Origin: Hygrophila difformis | Lineage: Eukaryota; Streptophyta; Magnoliopsida; Lamiales; Acanthaceae | Length of the DNA stretch: 64,000 bases | NCBI GenBank assembly: GCA_030278955.1 | Contig: JAOANR010000005.1 | Span: 31,115,849 to 31,179,848, forward strand | Direction of reading: 5' to 3' | Part shown: positions 47,590 to 60,191 of the stretch, piece after piece | Position numbering within the stretch: position 1 is the first letter of the stretch | How the letters are laid out: the number at the start of each line of letters is the position of its first letter | Position numbers and translations under genes: made by a program | The notes under the pieces: model-generated | Told to the model about the DNA's origin: nothing | Seen by the model: only the letters and a program-made list of their open reading frames with translations | The model's database searches: none

Positions 47590-47602
47590 TGCTATCAGAG
47601 CC
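47590..47602 (+). other. Element 2 primer-binding site (iMet, one mismatch)
   Basis: TGCTATCAGAGCC against the canonical TGGTATCAGAGCC, at the LTR/leader border and on the same strand as the downstream gag. Confidence 0.65.
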
Positions 47603-48139
47603 TAGCTTGTTAGTGCAATAGGATTATTCTCCATATTTTCTTGTCATTATCCAAGTTTTATTTTGTGTTCTCATCCATATAAAAATCTGTGAAAACCCTA
47701 AAAATATTGTGTAGTTGCTCTCGGTAATACCCTCCTTTGTTCCCCCATATCGTGTATGCTCTATTTTGTTTGTTGTTGATGTTAGTCTTGTTATCCTATT
47801 CTCATGTATGAGTGTATTTGCATGATTATTTGAGTTTATTGGATTAAACAAGATTATTAATAGCAAGACAGTGAAGGGTTTATGGTTTGGGAGTGTGAGG
47901 ATATCATTTTGTGAGTTGTTGTTCATACCGAGTTCATATTGTTCTTGAGTGTTCTTGAAGATCAAAGAACCGAATTACCCATGCAATTTGTTAATACCCA
48001 CTAGACCAAAAGTTGGTAGGATTGTGTGTGCTATTATCCAGTTAATCATAAGCAAGACATCTTGATTGTGCAATTTGAAAGCAATCAGTCGAAGTGGGGA
48101 ATTAATTGTGCTGTACTTGAGCATTAATTGGGGATTGAC
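47603..48139 (+). other. Element 2 leader, left part
   Basis: Non-coding, interrupted by element 3. The last five bases TTGAC are the target duplication shared with 59271-59275. No gene seen. Confidence 0.6.
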
Positions 48140-50725
48140 TATAATACCCGAGAATCTTGCAACATAAATTAAATAAATAAATAAATAAAATAAGTAAATA
48201 AATAAAATAAAATAAGTAAATAAATAAACAATAAACAAAACAATAAAAATAAATAAATGAATAAACATAATACATAGATAAGGAAATGTGAAATGGAGTT
48301 TAATTCCCAATACCCGTAAAGCCAAAGATGGAATTAATCAAATAAATTGTACAAGTATACCCGACACTAATGGACTCGAGAATTCGAGGCCAATATTGAA
48401 TCTAGACCCGAGTAAGAATTAAGATAGGAGCTAGGAGCCCGAAAATATCCCGAAAATCCGAATCCGAGAACATAGAGGGATAGAAGTCCGAAAGAGAGGA
48501 GGAAATGCCCGACGGATCGCACGACCCGCCCGGACCGAAGTCCAGGCGTGGGCCGCGCGGTGATTGGCTATTCGGCGCGCCAAGACCGCGCCACTCGACA
48601 GATTCGCCGGTTGCGAGATTCACTCGCCTGAATCCGGATTTTCCGACTTCGGTTGTATTCCTTTCGGCTCAAGACTCACCAAGGCCGACCTTGGACGTCC
48701 CTAGGTTGTGCCTATCTATAAATAACACCTTTTGGCAGCCCCGAACACTTTTCAAAACCCTACAACTCTCTATACGTTCGTAAACCCTAATCCCGGAGTC
48801 GTCGGAGGCACGAAACCAAGGCGAGGACTGTTTTGGACTGTCGTGGACGAAATTTGGGAGATCTCTAACGTGGTGGTAAGTTCTGATCCGTTCGTTTCTT
48901 TACAATCTTGATTCAAAAACGAATCCTAACTTAATCTTTTTCCTTTCGACACCACGAATCGGATCTAGAACGAAGAACCCGACGAACGGAGAAGATAAAC
49001 GGTGGACTGGAAGCCACGCCTCCAAATCGACGATCCCGGACGCCCAAATATCTGTAAGTTAATCTTACTATGGTTTTGGGAGGATTTAAAATACACTTAA
49101 TCCAAAGATTTAAACCAAGAACGTAAAATCTGTCAAAACGAAATCTTTAACGGCGCAGCATTTTTGCTTGATTTTTCCGAACCCTTAAACCTGTTCAAAC
49201 GAGAAAACTTAAAACTAAGAAACGTTTCTAAGACATTAATCTAGCTACTGTAAAAATTTCGTAATTTTTCGTTATGATTTGATATCTAAATTCGATCTCA
49301 AACCGAACTGCTTTGAATTTGAATCTTGAAATCTGGACAGAACTTAGGTTCGAACTTGTGGATGTTTTTGACATTAGATCTAGACCGATTCAGAACTTTA
49401 GCCGAACATGAAAGTTGTAGATATATGTCTTAGGTATCTCTCTGTGAAATTTCATCAAATGTAGAGTTAGTTTGCTATGGTAGATCTTGAAATCTTGAAA
49501 CTGGTGTTAAAATCTTCGGACAGATTATCATCCTGTTAAAGATTGACGTTTTTCACTTACTTCTGTATCTCGGATCGAAAAACTTAAAACATGAAACTTG
49601 TTCTTCTATGTGTTTTCGAGTCACTGGTCAAATTTTAGAATTTTTGGATTTAAACTTGAGTTTTAATGAATTTTGAAGTAAACTTTGGTTGACCGAGTCA
49701 AATCTTGAAATCTTGATGAAACGGTGAAACTAGCCTTTAAGGTTTGAACGGGTAGAAGACTCTTTGAAATAAATACATGAAATCTGAAATTTAGGAAATC
49801 CCCTTTACAAACTTGATCTTTTAAAATTAGGGGGTCAGTGCTCTGCAGGGTGCCCTCCTAATGATTCACTTCGTGCCTTTATGGACGATGGTGCCCCGCG
49901 CGAAATTTTGAGATTTGTTGCCAAAACGGCATGAGATATATGGCCTACACTCTCGTGAATATCCATATGAGTTTCCCGAGGCTCCGGAGTGGTACTGGGT
50001 ATGACAGATACGTCTGCGGCCGCCGGGCTACTGGCTAAACTTGACGAGATTGCGATGCAATCGTGAAATACTTGAAATACTAAATCTTGGGTGTAATGGG
50101 GATAGTTAAATATTTATCGTCCTTTTAAATTGTTAAATGCTTTATTTAAATTAATTATGGCTTTTATTTAAATTATGCTAAATGTATTATTGATTAGTGC
50201 CATGAAATAATTACGCAAATTGGTTAGACAATTAAATTGAATTATTTATGATTTATTATCATGCTTTTATTTAAATATTAATTAATGGCTTTAAAACCCC
50301 ACGATCATGTCTGTATTAACTTACTCAGCAAGTGTGCTGACCAAACCATTTATTTCCTTTTCCCTTACAGAGTATGTGGAATGAGCATGAGCACTATATG
50401 CATGGGGAAATTTTGGGAAACTTTCTATTTTAATTTCTTGCATTAGACTATAGTATAAACGGGCCTGTTTAACCCGTGTTTTGGCCATGTTGGCCCTATT
50501 TACATTTTCCGCTGCAACACTTATACTTAGATACTATTATTCCGCTGCATTATAATATTTATTTTTGAACTTATATTGAATGGGCTATTTGAATGGTTTT
50601 TAAATGTTTTAAATACTGCAATACCTAGCCTTGCATCTCTTTAGTGAGCTCGGAGAAACCGTGTTTTTCTAGAGAGGTGTGGCGGTGACATCCCGACCTA
50701 GGTGATAAAAAACCGGGGTGTTACA
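48140..50725 (+). repeat. 5' LTR of element 3
   Basis: An AAAT-rich tract is near the start (48165-48260) and a TATA box TATAAATA is at 48717-48724. It ends GGGGTGTTACA. Its first dinucleotide is TA instead of TG. Confidence 0.93.
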
Positions 50726-50728
50726 AGT

Positions 50729-50740
50729 TGGTATCAGAGC
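50729..50740 (+). other. Element 3 primer-binding site (tRNA-iMet)
   Basis: TGGTATCAGAGC, a perfect match, three bases after the LTR end. Confidence 0.95.
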
Positions 50741-51119
50741 CCGTATATTTTTAAACTATTATTTTTAAATTATTATTGTTTTTTTTAAAAACTACTAGAT
50801 TATTATTTTTAAACCATTAGTATTTATATAGAAGCCCAAATTATTGTTTGTAAACTTACCTAGTCCAAAATTATTTTTGAGCCCAAATTATAATTATTTT
50901 TGACCCAATATAGAGGTCCAAGGATTCTAAAATTTATATTTTTAAGCATTATTTCCATGGAAACAAATTTTTATTTTAAAACCCATGGAAAAAAAATATA
51001 TATAGTGTATGAATTATTTTTGGGGGGAAATCATCATTTGCATGTGCATACTGCATTGCCTAAACTTAGAGAACCTAGAAGCGTGATACATTCTAACTTA
51101 GATCTTTTGCTTGCGCTAG
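50741..51119 (+). other. Element 3 leader before the small ORF
   Basis: AT-rich (TTATTTTTAAA-like runs), non-coding. Confidence 0.5.
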
Positions 51120-51455
51120 ATGGCTAGTCAAGATATGATGAACTTGATGATCAAAATGATGAACGCTCACTTTGACTCCCGACAAACCATAGAACAAATG
51201 AAACATCGTATGGCTCAATTGGAGGCAAATCTGCACCACATGGGCAACTTAAGAGAGGCGGATCACCACCGCATAAACCAACTCGAACGCCAAGTCCAAA
51301 CTCTCACTACGCAAAACCTAATACTGAAGGAACACGTCGATGCTCATGGACAAGACTTGAACACCATCTTTGACGATCTACTGCTGCCAAGTTCGGAGGA
51401 GGAAGACCCGGAGGAGGATCTCGCTACCCCACCGAAGGACGTCTTGAGGCGCTAG
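51120..51455 (+). CDS. Small coiled-coil ORF upstream of gag in element 3 (111 aa)
   Basis: Starts MASQDMMNLMIKMMNAHFDS, continues as a predicted coiled coil (TIEQMKHRMAQLEANLHHM, INQLERQVQTLTTQNLILKE) and ends in an acidic tail (PSSEEEDPEEDLATPPKD). It has no knuckle or enzyme motif. It is intact although the gag-pol behind it is broken. I do not know a standard Tekay protein here, and the function is unknown. It might be a chance open frame, but its heptad pattern argues for real coding. Confidence 0.5.
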   Translation: MASQDMMNLMIKMMNAHFDSRQTIEQMKHRMAQLEANLHHMGNLREADHHRINQLERQVQTLTTQNLILKEHVDAHGQDLNTIFDDLLLPSSEEEDPEEDLATPPKDVLRR

Positions 51456-51698
51456 GGATTCTATTTATAGTAGATACTATTTTGCTAAGAAAACGTTGCT
51501 ATTTTTGTACATCTCCTCACTTGTATTAAAAGCTTCTTTTAAGGGAATAAAATACAAGATTCATTCAGTTAAACAAAATAAAACAAAACATTGCGTTACT
51601 TTAAAGTCCAATCAAGCACTATGTGTAAAAGCATAAGCACATACATAGTAACTTGCCTAGACAATATATTACGTTCTAATTCACACCGTTGTAACAGA

Positions 51699-54600
51699 AT
51701 GGCACCACGAGGTAGATCAAGGAACTAACCTGCTCCCCAAACCACTACTGAAGTGCCACCAAATGACACCGAACCTGCTCAACCTGTAGGAGAGCAACCC
51801 CAAGGTGCGCAGGAAGCCCCCGCATCGAACAATGTGGGCGATCGTCTTCGGACGATAGAGGAGGTCTTGATTGCGCTAGGGAACGCACAAGTCAATCAGG
51901 GCCAAGCTGCGGCGGTACCTCCGCCCCTAGCTCGCCCCAACTACCTGGCAATGGTGAATCCCTACCAGCCACTCCACTATGCTGGTGAGGAGGATCCAGC
52001 CAAACTGGAAGAATGGATCCGGACCTTTGACAAGCTGCTGGGCGCGGTCAAGTGTCCGGAAGGAGAGAGAGTGCACGTCGCTTCGTACTACTTGGGAGGC
52101 GAAGCGGACGACCGGTGGCAGGCGACTCAAGCAAAACTGACTGAAGATGACGAGCCCTACTCTTGGGCGGAAATGATGGAGCTACTCAGGGATAGATTTT
52201 ATCCCTTGAGTACTAAAGCTGCAATTTACGAAGAGTTTCTGTCACTGAGACAAGGAAGCCAGACCGTGCAAGAATACTACACTCGATTGAAGGAACTGGT
52301 GAGATTCGCGCCAAGATTAGTACCCACGGATGCGGAGAAAGCTCAAAAGTTCGAGATGGGACTGAACCTGGCAGTACGCGAGGTGATCGAGGGGTGCACT
52401 ACCCTGACCTGCAAGCGGTGTACAATCGCGCTGTGGCAGTGGTGCAAGTACAGCAACTGAAAAGGAGAGTGAGTGGGGAGTCCAGCCGGGGTCCCCAAGA
52501 CAAGAGGAACCGGGACGCGAGAAGCAAGAACAACACGGGAAGGAACGAACAGCGAAGAGGGTCGAATTGGCCACAACAAACCAACAATGGAAGGAGGTTT
52601 AACCAAGAAGAACCGGTACCACCTTGCCCGAGGTGTGGGCGACCCCATCTAGCGAGGGGATGCCCTCAACAAGGGGCATGCTTTCGGTGTGGACGCATGG
52701 GCCACATACGTCGGAAGTGCCGAACAAGGCTTGAAAACATAACGAAAAGGGAAGACTTGGTCACGGGGCAAGGACAGCCTCAAAATCAAAACGGACGGAA
52801 CGGCAACAATCAGGGGTATAGACCCCCTCAAAATCAATATAGGCAGCCGAACCAGAATCAGAACCAACGTCCTCAACCACCTCAGAATCAAAATCAGCAG
52901 CAAGATCAATAGCCAAATCCAAATCAGCAAGGCAATCAAGAACGCTCGATGGGAAGACTTAACGTGGTTAACCAAGCGGACGTGCCTGCACAAGGAGAAG
53001 TGATGGCAGGTACATTTCATGTCTTGAATACACCCCTTAGAGTCTTATTTGATTCTGGAGCTAGTTGCTCAATCATAGCATCAAGAATAGTGCCTGAGTT
53101 AGATCTACCTAAGTGCGAGATAATTAGCTTAGGAATTCAACTGCCTTCAGGAGAAGTAGTAGCTTGCTCTAAACGATATAACGGAATTCCTATAGTGATA
53201 AAGAACGTAGAATTCTTCGCAAACTTAGTAGAATTTAACTTAAGGGACTTTGACATTATACTGGGGTTGGACTGGTTGTCCCAGTATAAAGCGGTGATCG
53301 AATGCCAGAAACAAAAGATCACCCTGTCGAAAAGTAGGGGAAAGAGAGTTATCTTTTATTCTCAGCCCCCTAAGAGGAGCAACAAAATCGTTAGTGCCCT
53401 CAAACTAAGTAACTTGATGCGTAAGGGGTATGAGCTATATGCGTGCTACGTGCACAACCTTGAGGCGGAAGAGAACAAGGTTGACAGCATACCAGTGGTA
53501 AGAGAATACCCAGATGTGTTTCCTGAAGACATCCCGGGCATGCCACCTGAGCGAGATCTTGAATTCACGATAGATCTCATTCCGGGAACCGAGCTTGTCT
53601 CAAAAGCTCTGTACCGGGTGGCACCACTGGAAATGAAGGAGTTAAAGGAACAACTCGAGGAGCTACTGCAGAAAGGATATATAAGACCGAGTACTTCCCC
53701 ATGGGGAGCACCGGTTTTATTTGTTAAGAAGAAAGACGGGGGATTACGTCTTTGCATAGACTATCGGGGATTGAACCAAGTGACCATTAAGAATAAGTAC
53801 CCATTGCCGAGAATAGAGGATCTATTTGATCAACTGAAGGGAGCTTCAGTATTCTCGAAGATCGACTTACGATCTGGGTATCACCAGTTGAGAATCGCCG
53901 AGAAAGAAATTCCGAAGTCGGCGTTTCGAACTCGATATGGCCACTACGAGTTCACAGTGTTATCCGTTGGGTTAACAAATGCTCCAGCAATGTTCATGAA
54001 CCTCATGAACAATGTATTTCGAGAACTGTTAGATCAGTGTGTAGTGGTGTTCATTGATGACATCCTGATCTACACGAAAAGCGAGGAAGAGCATGCCCAA
54101 CACTTGCACCAAGTGTTAGGGACCTTGCGAAAGAATCAGCTATACGGCAAATTGTCCAAATGCGATTTTTGGTTGAAAGAGGTAGCATTTCTTGGACACA
54201 TAGTATCCGCTGATGGAGTTTCAGTGGATCCGGCAAAAGTTTCTGCTATAACTGAATGGACAACCCCAAAGAGACCAACTGAGATAAGGAGTTTCCTTGG
54301 ATTAGCCGGGTACTATAGACGGTTCGTGAAGGATTTTTCGAAAATCGCACGACCTTTGACCCAGCTACTGAAGAAGGGAGTAAAATACGTGTGGACAGAG
54401 GCGTGTGAGATTGCGTTTCAAGAGCTGAAGAAACGACTCACAACCACACCCGTATTGACACTACCATCAGAGAATGGTGACTTCGAAGTTTACAACGATG
54501 CTTCGAAGTAAGGTTTAGGTTGTGTCTTGATGCAAGACTCGAGAGTTGTTGCATATGCATCATGCCGACTGAAACCTCACGAGGAAAATTATCCGACACA

Positions 54601-56392
54601 CGACCTGGAGTTGGCAGCGGTCGTCTTCGCTTTAAAGATATGGAGACATTATCTTTACGGGCAAAAGTGTCGAATGTTCACCGACCACAAGAGCATGAAA
54701 TATGTATTCACTCAGAAGGAGTTGAATTTGAGACAGCGAAGGTGGTTGGAACTTATTAAAGATTATGATTTGGAGATAGCCTACCACGAGGGGAAGGCGA
54801 ATGTGGTAGCCGATGCCTTAAGCCGGAAAACCCAACACGTGACAAACTCGTTGGTAATTCCGCCGGCATTGTACATGGAGTTGGCAAGATTGGATTTGGA
54901 ACTTGTGCATCCGGGCACAGTGAGTGACACAATCAATGCCATGATCGTAGAAACTCCAATATTGGACGAAATTCGACTCGCTCAACCGGGCGACGCGAAG
55001 TTGGAGAGAATAAAGGAGTATATTGCCGAAGGGAAGGCAATAGGATTTGCTATCCATGAGGATGGAAGCATTCGCTTCAAATGGAGATGGTGTGTGCCTT
55101 AAAAGTGTGTCGAGTTGAAGCAAAAGTTGATGAATGAAGGTCACAACACACCATATTCAGTGCATCCCGGAGGTGACAAGCTTTACAAGGACCTGAAGAA
55201 GATCTACTGGTGGCCAGGAATGAAAAAGGAAGTGGCAAACTTCGTGGAGACATGCATCACCTGCCAAAGGGTTAAGGCAGTGAGACATAAACCCTTAGGA
55301 CTGATGCAACCACTAGAGATTCCAAGTTGGAAGTGGGATAGCATCTCGATGGACTTTGTCTCGGGATTGCCCCGATCACCTAAAGGCATGAACAAGATTT
55401 GGGTGATTGTGGATAGGCTAATGAAGACGGCCATATTTATCCCGATGAAGGACACGTGGACTATGGACCAATTGGCCCGAGCCTACATTGATAATGTGGT
55501 ACGATGACATGGAGTACTACATGACATCATTTCTGACAGAGACAGTAGATTTGTCTCTCATTTTTGGACGGAGTTATAAAAAGCTCTCCGCATTCCACCC
55601 GATGACGGATGGACAAACCGAGAGGACGATCCAAACACTAGAAGACATGCTGAGAGCATGTGTGTTGGAGTTTAAGGGAAATTGGGAAACTCATTTACCC
55701 TTAATTGAGTTTTCTACAACAATAGCTACCATGCTAGCATCGGCATAGCACCTTTCGAGGCGTTGTATGGACGAAAGTGCCGAAGCCCGTTGAGCTGGGA
55801 AGAAATTGATAAGTCTGTGATAGTGGGACCACAACTTGTCGAAGAAATGACTCAACAAATAAAAGTGATTCTAGGAAAAATGAAAGCCGCTCAAGACTGT
55901 CAGAAGGGTTATGCTGACGTGAGACGACGAGACCTAGAATTTCAAGTGGGAGATAGGGTCATGCTAAAGATATCACCCATGAAGGGGGTGATGCGCTTTG
56001 GCAAACGAGGGAAGTTGAGTCCTCGATACATAGGACCTTATGAAATTCTAGAACGAGTCGGAAATTTGGCCTACCGATTGGCTTTACCGCCATAAATAGA
56101 TCGAGTTCACAATGTCTTCCATGTCTCACAACTAAAGAAATATGTGCCAGACCCGACACATGTACTTCAACCGGAAGTAATCGAATTAGATGAGGATCTG
56201 ACTTATGAAGAAGTCCCAGTGCGAATTCTAGACGCTAAGGACCGAGCAACTAGGAATAAAACTGTCAAGATGGTCAAGGTTTTTTGGTCGAACCATGAAA
56301 GCGAGACAGCAACATGGGAGTTAGAATCGGACATGAGGGAACACTATCCGACACTGTTCCAAACCGACACCGACACAGTTATGGGGACATAA
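51699..56392 (+). pseudogene. Element 3 gag-pol polyprotein with chromodomain, broken
   Basis: The start MAPRGRSRN meets a TAA at 51726-51728 after nine codons. Gag (YAGEEDPAKLEEWIRTFDKL, REGSQTVQEYY-like) runs to a frameshift near 52395. Knuckles CPRCGRPHLARGC and CFRCGRMGHIRRKC follow, then a TAG at 52910. The protease motif is [15 protein letters not shown] includes [20 protein letters not shown] and the catalytic FIDDILIY (about 54049-54072). A TAA at 54509 splits RT from RNase H ([26 protein letters not shown]). Integrase has the zinc-binding HPGG...CITCQR, with stops at 55100 and 55505, a frame change and deletion near 55575, and [32 protein letters not shown] leads, past a TAA at 56093, to the chromodomain VFWSNHESETATWE. 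At least five stops and two or three frameshifts make it inactive. Confidence 0.93.
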
Positions 56393-56659
56393 CTGCAATC
56401 TTAAGGGGGAGAGGATGTAATACGCGGTGTCACATCCATATTTTACCATGCATTTCCGTACATTTTTGTAACCAAACAAATTTAAATTGCTTTGAACTAC
56501 GTTATGGCTTGATCCCTTGACAGGGTACGTAGGTAGCTTAGAAGTGTTAATTCTAAGTTCAGTCACACAATAATAAAACAAACAAAAGGATTCGTTCCTA
56601 ACACGAGAAAAGCCAAAACACAACTTCGAGGACGAAGTTGATTCTTAAGGAGTGTAGAC
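56393..56659 (+). other. Two polypurine-tract-like sites before the element 3 3' LTR
   Basis: TTAAGGGGGAGAGGATGTAA (from about 56399) looks like a classical PPT plus LTR start (TGTAATACGCGG), but the real LTR starts 246 bp later, after TTCGAGGACGAAG and TTAAGGAGTGTAGAC. The intervening DNA is non-coding. Confidence 0.6.
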
Positions 56660-59270
56660 TGTAATACCCGAGAATTTTGCAACATAAATTAAATAAATAA
56701 ATAAATAAAATAAGTAAATAAATAAAATAAATAAAATAAAATAAATAAATAAATAAACAATAAACAAAACAATAAAAATAAATAAATGAATAAACATAAT
56801 ACATAGATAAGGAAATGAGAAATGGAGTTTAATTCCTAATACCCGTAAAGCCAAAGATGGAATTAATCAAATAAATTGTACAAGTATACCCGACACTAAT
56901 GGACTCGAGAATTCGAGGCCAATATTAAATCTAGACCCGAGTAAGAATTAAGATAGGAACTAGGAGCCCGAAAATATCCCGGAAATCCGAATCCGAGAAC
57001 ATAGAGGGATAGAAGTCCGAAAGAGAGGAGGAAATGCTCGACGTATCGCACGACCCGCCCGGACCGAAGTCCAGGCGTGGGCCGCGCGGTGGCTGCGCGG
57101 TGATTGGCTGTTCGGCGCGTCGAGACCGCGCCACTCGATAGATTCGCCGGTTGCGAGATTCACTCGCCCGAATCCGGATTTTCCGACTCCGGTTGTATTC
57201 CTTTCGGCTCAAGACTCACCAAGGCCGACCTTGGACGTCCCTAGGTCGTGCCTATCTATAAATAACACCTTTTGGCAGCCCCGAACACTTTTCAAAACCC
57301 TACAACTCTCTATACGTTCGAAAACCCTAATCCCGGATTTGTCGAAGGCACGAAACCAAGGCGAGGACAGTTTTGGACTGTCGTGGACGAAAATCAGGAG
57401 ATCTCTAACGTGGTGGTAAGTTCTGATCTGTTCGTTTCTTTACAATCTTGATTCGAAAACGAATCCTAACTTAATCTTTTTCCTTTCGACACCACGAATC
57501 GGATCTAGAACGAAGAACCCGACGAACGGAGAAGATAAACGGTGGACTGGAAGCCACGCCTCCGAATCGACGATCCCGGACGCCCAAAGATCTGTAAGTT
57601 AATCTTACTATGGTTTTGGGAGGATTTAAAATACACTTAATCCAAAGATTTAAACCAAGAACGTAAAATCTGTCAAAACGAAATCTTTAAAGGTGCAGCG
57701 TTTTTGCTTGATTTTTCCAAACCCTTAAACCTGTTCAAACGAGAAAACTTAAAACATGAAAAACGTTCCTAAGACATTAAATTAATCTAGCTACTGTAAA
57801 AATTTCATAATTTTTCGTTATGATTTGATATCTGAATTCGATCTCAAACCGAACTACTTTGAATTTGAATCTTGAAATCTGGACAGAACTTTGGTTCGAA
57901 CTTGTGGATGTTTTTGACATTAGATCTTGACCGATTCAGAACTTTTGCCGAACATGAAAGTTGTAGATATATGTCTTAGGTATCTCTCTATAAAATTTCA
58001 TCAAATTTAGAGTTAGTTTGCTATAGTAGATCTTGAAATCGTGAAACTGGTGTTAAAATTTTCGGACAGATTATCATCCTGTTAAAGATTGACGTTTTTC
58101 ACTTACTTCCGTATCTCGGATCGAAAAACTTAAAACATGAAACTTGTTCATCTATGTGTTTTCTACTCAATGGTCAAATTTCAGAATTTTTGGATTTAAA
58201 CTTGATTTCTAATGAATTTTGAAGTAAACTGTGGTTGATCGAGTAAAATCTTGAAATCTTGATGAAACGGTGAAACTAGCCTTTAAGGTTTGAACGAGTA
58301 GAAGACTCTTTGAAATAAATATATGAAATCTGAAATTTAGGAAATCCCCTTTACAAACTTGATCTTTTAAAATTAGGGGGTGAGTGCTCTGCAGGGTGCC
58401 CTTCTAACGATTCACTTCGTGCCTTTATGGACGATGGTGCCCCGCGCGAAATTTTGAGATATGTTGCCAAAACGGCATGAAGTATATGGCCTACACTCTC
58501 GTGAATATCCATATGGGTTTCCCGAGGCTCCGGAGTGGTACTGGATATGGCGGATACGGCTGCGGCCGTCGGGCTACTGGCTAAACTTGACGAGATTGCG
58601 ATGCAATCGTGAAATACTTGAAATACTAAATCTTGGCTGTAATGGGGATAGTTAAATATTTATCGTACTTTTAAATTGTTAAATGCTTTATTTAAATTAA
58701 TTATGGCTTTTATTTTAATTATGCTAAATGTATTATTGATTAGTGCTATGAATTAATTATACAAATTGGTTAGACAATTAAATTGAATTATTTATGATTT
58801 ATTATCATGCTTTTATTTAAATATTAATTAATGGCTTTAAAACCCCACGATCATGTCTGTATTAACTTACTCAGCAAGTGTGCTGACCAAACCATTTATT
58901 TCCTTTTACCTTACAGAGTATGTGGAATGAGCATGAGCACTATATGATGGGCAAATTTTGGGAAACTTTCTATTTTAATTTCTTGCATTAGACTAAAGTA
59001 TAAACGGGCCTGTTTAACCCGTGTTTTGGCCATGTTGGCCTTATTTACATTTTCCGCTGCAACACTTATACTTAGATACTATTATTCCGATGCATTATAA
59101 TATTTATTTTTGAACTTATATTGAATGGGCTATTTGAATGATTTTTAAATGTTTTAAATACTGCAATACCTAGCCTTGCATCTCTTTAGTGAGCTCGGAG
59201 AAACCGTGTCTTGCTAGAGAGGTGTGGCGGTGACATCCCGACCTAGGTGATCAAAAACCGAGGTGTTACA
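56660..59270 (+). repeat. 3' LTR of element 3
   Basis: Starts TGTAATACCCGAG, ends GAGGTGTTACA, TATA box at 57257-57264. It is 25 bp longer than the 5' copy because of small indels, including extra AAAT units and an extra GGCTGCGCGGT-type segment near 57090. Confidence 0.93.
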
Positions 59271-59275
59271 TTGAC

Positions 59276-60191
59276 AACAATCAAGGCACGAGTCCAGAAA
59301 AATCAAGAAAAGAAGCAAGAATTTGTTCAAGACCTTGAGGCGGTCTAGCTGATCGAGGCGGTCTCTTAAACCGCATCACGCCAAGGATTGCAGCCAAGCA
59401 TTCCTCTCTCTTCGAGGCGATTTAAACCGTATCGCCTAGAAAAGCAGCATCGAAAAATTTTCTAAGTCTGGACACTTGATGCGGTCTCCATCCAAGGCGG
59501 TCTATTGATGCGTCTCTTTTTAACCGCATCTGTGCATTAAACCGCATCGATCAAGAAACAGCTCCAAAATTCTCCTAAGTCTGGGAAACACATTTCGAGG
59601 CGATCTCTATTGAGGCGGTCTGTCAAACCGCATCAGCCATTCCAGTTTTTACAAATATTGACAAGAGTGATTCCATTTCCAGTATTATTTTCCACTTTAT
59701 ATTTTGAGTGATTTTTGAGTGAATTTACAATAAAGTGAATATCGGACTGGCACAATTTGAAACCTAGCCCGAGAAGCCACTTGAGTACTTGTATAATAAA
59801 GTGGATATCGTGACTGGCATTTTGTGAAACCCAAGCTCGAGAAGTCATTTGAGTAAATTAGGTTTTATTTTTATTTCTCGAGTGCAATTTTCTTGTTAGC
59901 TTTATTTTTCCACTTCTAAATTGGGACAAATATCACTGTTCTTTGCTTGCAATATCTGTTTAAAACTGTGAACTTGATCAGACTGCAGTGCATGCATACA
60001 TATCTGTGCGTTCCTTGATCGAGTCGAACAGTTCACTTGAATCTTGAACTGTGCGTACATAAATCTCTGTGTGTACTTCTCTTGCATCTGATTGAATTAA
60101 TCGAGCAGGCGACGAATTTGGGAGTTCACTCTGCATATTTCAGCACATATTTTCTGACCCATATTATATCTATATTATTCTTCTGAGAATC
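59276..60191 (+). other. Element 2 leader, right part, with GATGCGG/GAGGCGG palindromes
   Basis: From about 59338 to 59635 it repeats GAGGCGGTCT/GATGCGGTCT and AACCGCATC arms in the same outer-inner-outer arrangement as in the element 2 LTR. The remaining 550 bases to the gag ATG are non-coding, with a repeated phrase AATAAAGTG(A/G)ATATCG at 59730 and 59806. Confidence 0.7.

Larger units (their letters stand above)
48140..59270 (+). mobile_element. Element 3: Tekay-like chromovirus (Ty3/gypsy), 11.1 kb, full length, inactive
   Basis: LTRs of 2,586 and 2,611 bp run from TGTAATACCCGAG (TATAATACCC in the 5' copy, TG mutated) to GGTGTTACA, with a perfect TTGAC duplication (48135-48139, 59271-59275). 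The interior has an iMet PBS, a small leader ORF, and gag-protease-RT-RNase H-integrase with a C-terminal chromodomain, the hallmark of chromoviruses. LTR copies differ by scattered substitutions and indels throughout, so it is clearly older than element 1. It sits in the leader of element 2. Confidence 0.95.
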
